DNA of 10,140 nt, taken from the NCBI RefSeq assembly GCF_000003605.2, contig NW_003134856.1, positions 82,969 through 93,108 of the forward strand, in the 5' to 3' direction. Both the position numbers and the translations under genes were made by a program. A model generated the notes under the pieces. It was not told the DNA's origin, searched no databases, and saw nothing but the letters and a program-made list of their open reading frames with translations. Positions 7,558 through 10,140 of this stretch are shown one piece after another. The stretch is from Saccoglossus kowalevskii. Lineage: Eukaryota; Hemichordata; Enteropneusta; Harrimaniidae. Position 1 is the stretch's first letter, and each line of letters starts with the position of its first letter.

Positions 7558-8699
7558 ATTATTTTCATTCATGTTTTTTGTATGCAATCATCTGCACACC
7601 TGAGCTAACATTAGGTTGACTTCTGTTTGTAAGAAACATCACCATAGTGCAGCAAACGCACGAAAATCATGCTCAAAATATTTTACATGTATCCATGCAC
7701 GATATATTTATCAAACATAATGTGTGCCCTCTAAGACGAGATGATGCACCACTGACACACAAAGGTTTACTGTGATGAAACTAGTTGTGCTAATACACTA
7801 GCAAATCATTAACACAACAGAAAAAGCATCCAACTATAGTCTTGGAAATTATAATTCAATAAAATGAAATTTTATAAACAAAATAATCGTAAATATGAAG
7901 ATAATCGGGAACCAAAAATTTTTTGTTTGTGCCTCTTGTCATCTATATAAGTACTTACAATTTTATTTTTTTCTTGAAGAGTGACCTTCCCAGCAATGAA
8001 CAAGCAGACTCCACTGAATTTAGGGGATTCCATTTTGACTACAAAATCAGTCATATGTTAGAGGGCCCACTGTTGACAACTGTCACTTATTTTAAACAGG
8101 AACATAAACATATTAAAAAAATATATACTTCACAGACATAGATTAAATAAAATAGGTTAATTATAGATATTAAAAGCAATAAATAATATTTATATGCAAT
8201 TACAATAGGTGCAGAAATGTACATATGAAAACTGCTTGCGGCTTTTCCAACAGAACACCAATCTGTAAAGGTTTTCCTAGTCTCTACTAAATGGCTTTAA
8301 CACATTCACTATCCAATGTCAAAATGGTTTCCTCCACTGAACACAATGTATGGTGCCTCAGGTATAAATATATCTTCAAAAGACTTCCATTATATGGCTC
8401 TTTTCAAGGCTGAATTTCAAAGAATAAAATCAGAAATATGACAGGGAGATGAGCATATTATGTTGTCCCATTGGTACTATCAGAGAATGTGGAAAAGAAA
8501 CTTCAAAGTGAAAATATGGCTCTTGATGTTGAATATTACCTCAATGTTATGAATTCATCCACAGACGTACAAGAAGTGTTGAAAGGATGGCAAGATGAAT
8601 GTCATAACATATGCTGTCAGTAATACAAAGTTGTAAGGAAAGCAGATAGCGATATTGTGGCTTTCATTCACTTTTTTTTTTACTGCTTGCTGTAAAATT
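7558..8699. other. Intergenic or 3'-flanking sequence, no gene recognised
   Basis: Very AT-rich around 8100-8210. A 72-codon plus-strand frame (7923-8141) and a 60-codon minus-strand frame overlap it, but neither resembles a known family. If the SLC30A6 transcript reads past its proximal poly(A) signal, some of this would be 3' UTR. Confidence 0.55.
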
Positions 8700-8700
8700 T

Positions 8701-8729
8701 CTCTCTCTCTCTCTCTATATATATATATA
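8701..8729. repeat. Compound (CT)8(AT)6 microsatellite
   Basis: Sixteen bases of CT repeat are followed directly by AT repeats. Such compound tracts are common and usually variable in length. Confidence 0.95.
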
Positions 8730-8833
8730 CAGGTGAAGTTTGTGAATACACGATTTACAGTAACAAGTAATAACAGAGCTTGAATGTTTATGAATATATT
8801 GTAGAAGAAATAGAGACTGGCTTCACCAAAACA

Positions 8834-8839
8834 TTTATT
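8834..8839 (-). terminator. SLC30A6: Candidate poly(A) signal of SLC30A6
   Basis: TTTATT on the plus strand is AATAAA on the coding strand, about 160 bases after the SLC30A6 stop. It is the first canonical signal after the stop, and the sequence beyond it on the coding strand is T-rich. Confidence 0.5.
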
Positions 8840-8965
8840 GACAGTTAAATAGAAATTTGAAAGTTTTACGAAGTATGGCTTTGATTAGATTTCTGCATTT
8901 GCTGTGAGGCAGCTATAAAAATAATGTAGCAAACTGTATAACTGTAGAATTTGATCAATCTAAAA

Positions 8966-8973
8966 TATGTACA
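8966..8973 (-). promoter_or_regulatory. Pumilio-type motif in the SLC30A6 3' UTR
   Basis: On the coding strand this reads TGTACATA, which fits UGUANAUA, 23 bases after the stop codon. It may be chance. Confidence 0.25.
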
Positions 8974-8996
8974 TAAATTTAGGTAATGAGTTATCG

Positions 8997-9497
8997 TTAT
9001 CTCCCATCTCTAGTTTTGTGTGGTACATGTACCAATGGTGATCCTGTGTAGGCATTGCTGGCAGTGTACATTGCACTGGGTTTCGTAACATTGGGTAACC
9101 TTATGTGATTACTCAATGCTGAATTATATGGCAAAGCATTGCCACTGTATTGTGCCAATTGAGGAATTGGTTCAATGTCTGTATGAAAACTAACATTTTT
9201 ATTTGTGACTGGGGTCCCATATGGTGTACTAGCAGCCCTGCTCGGCGTCTGTGGAAGTCCTATATTACTTAGATGTTGGGTTAAATTTACACTGGGTGTA
9301 TAGGAATTGTAAAGTCCTGTAGGATTGGCTTTGGGTAAAGCAGCAGTGTATTTTGGTAATGGTAAACTGGATGATGATATTGATGAGCTACCAGTAAATG
9401 TTGAGGTTGTTGGTCTGTTCCAATCATCCTTAAATACTTGTATTGTTAATATGGAAACTAAATTAGAAAGTCTATTGGTGACATGTGCCAGTACCAT
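8997..9497 (-). CDS. SLC30A6: Zinc transporter ZnT6, last coding exon
   Basis: The exon encodes the last 166 residues, with stop TAA at 8999-8997. The acceptor on the coding strand is a T-rich tract ending CTATCAACAG, just before the ATG codon of an internal Met. The first 26 residues (VLAHVTNRL ... QVFKDDW) belong to the conserved cytosolic C-terminal domain of ZnT6, a cation diffusion facilitator family member. The remaining 140 or so residues are a Ser/Thr/Pro/Asn-rich, probably disordered tail with five Ser/Thr-Pro sites and no membrane segment. In vertebrates ZnT6 pairs with ZnT5 in the Golgi and early secretory pathway and helps load zinc into enzymes such as alkaline phosphatase; ZnT6 itself is thought not to carry zinc. 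The residues that settle this lie in the membrane part, outside the window. Identification rests on the conserved stretch that spans this exon and the one before it. Confidence 0.93.
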   Translation of the reverse strand: MVLAHVTNRLSNLVSILTIQVFKDDWNRPTTSTFTGSSSISSSSLPLPKYTAALPKANPTGLYNSYTPSVNLTQHLSNIGLPQTPSRAASTPYGTPVTNKNVSFHTDIEPIPQLAQYSGNALPYNSALSNHIRLPNVTKPSAMYTASNAYTGSPLVHVPHKTRDGR

Positions 9498-9870
9498 CTG
9501 TTGATAGAGAGCAAAAAAAAAAAGGTTACACAATGTACGTCAGTGAGCCACAATAAATGCAATTTTCAATTGATGACAATTTCTGTAATGTTTTGGCATT
9601 CCATTGTAGTTTGATTGTGTGAGAGAAAAAGGATCAACAAGTGTACAGCAAAACTGCATGGAAAAAACATTTCTATTCATTTTCATTCATAATTGTGAAT
9701 GCAATACATGTTGACAGCACATGAACTTAGTTTGAAAAGAACACTCCTTGTTTGATTTCCAATCAATAAATGCCAACAAATGCCAATATATATCATGTAT
9801 ATGAATTTGTTACAGGAGAAATAAACTCAACGCAAAGATTGTTTTTCACTGAATAAATTAAACAACTTAC
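9498..9870 (-). other. SLC30A6: Intron between the last two SLC30A6 exons
   Basis: The donor is GTAAGT and the acceptor is CAACAG, with a run of 11 A on the plus strand (a T tract on the coding strand) next to the acceptor. The intron is phase 0. Nothing else was found in it. Confidence 0.88.
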
Positions 9871-9984
9871 CTGTTCATTAGCATCTCTTCGTATTCTGAC
9901 ATGGAGCGAGCCAGCTAATCTTCCGAACGATAATGTCCAAAAATGTTCATTTCTAAATTCTAATACACCATCTAATGTTGAAGC
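9871..9984 (-). CDS. SLC30A6: Zinc transporter ZnT6, penultimate coding exon
   Basis: The exon is 114 bases, 38 codons, phase 0 at both ends, with acceptor ATTCATAG and donor GTAAGT on the coding strand. It encodes ASTLDGVLEF, RNEHFWTLSFGRLAG and HVRIRRDANEQ, and joins directly to MVLAHV of the next exon. This is the most recognisable part of ZnT6: the beta-alpha segment of the cytosolic domain with the HFWTL and RIRRDANEQ signatures shared with vertebrate ZnT6. Cation diffusion facilitators dimerise through this domain. The upstream transmembrane exons are beyond the right edge of the window. Confidence 0.95.
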
Positions 9985-10140
9985 CTATGAATTTAAATAA
10001 TATTATAATAGTTACCGTAATATCAAGATGACACAGTTTAGAACCATAAAATGCTAGCTAATAACCCACTACTAAGATACACCTTATTTAGATTGGACTA
10101 ATAGTTTGCCCATCAATGCAAAGGTTAAATTATAGAAAAA
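9985..10140 (-). other. SLC30A6: SLC30A6 intron, partial
   Basis: Sequence upstream of the penultimate exon on the coding strand. No further exon is visible before the window ends. Confidence 0.8.

Noticed and set aside
7923-8141. Plus-strand frame of 72 codons, possible exon
   Set aside because: An acceptor-like TTTCTTGAAG precedes part of it, but no partner exon or family match was found.

Overview
The window is nuclear DNA from an animal. It is AT-rich, its genes are split by introns with ordinary GT-AG sites, and most of its length is noncoding with small inverted-repeat elements and a minisatellite. One protein is recognisable: SLC30A6 (zinc transporter ZnT6) on the minus strand at the right end. 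The gene density, the intron sizes and a CGTCTGTCGTCCGTG-type repeat near 2685-2720 fit a marine invertebrate, perhaps a mollusc or another lophotrochozoan. That placement is an inference and is not proven by the sequence.

Layout. Positions 1-801 are noncoding, probably intron, with a diverged tandem duplication and a 106-bp hairpin element (308-413). Positions 802-2442 hold the last four coding exons of a plus-strand gene; exon phases join cleanly and the stop is at 2440-2442. They encode a 168-residue basic-then-acidic C-terminal part that I do not recognise. Positions 2443-3840 hold its probable 3' UTR or flank: diverged 147-bp repeats that run into an 18-unit, 40-bp minisatellite (3012-3732). 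Positions 3840-8800 are intergenic and contain three inverted-repeat elements that look like non-autonomous DNA transposons (4081-4271, 5356-5508 and 5568-6064), a CpG- and CCAAT-containing segment (4500-4830), an ancient duplication (7189-7349), a degraded hairpin element (7476-7557) and a CT/AT microsatellite (8701-8729). Positions 8997-9984 hold the last two coding exons of SLC30A6 on the minus strand; the rest of that gene lies beyond the right edge.

The two genes are convergent, tail to tail, about 6.5 kb apart between stop codons. Nothing in the sequence shows that they act together. No bacterial-type system, CRISPR array, tRNA or rRNA was seen. The best-supported new structure is the 497-bp element at 5568-6064, with TIRs of about 120 bp and a perfect 9-bp target-site duplication.
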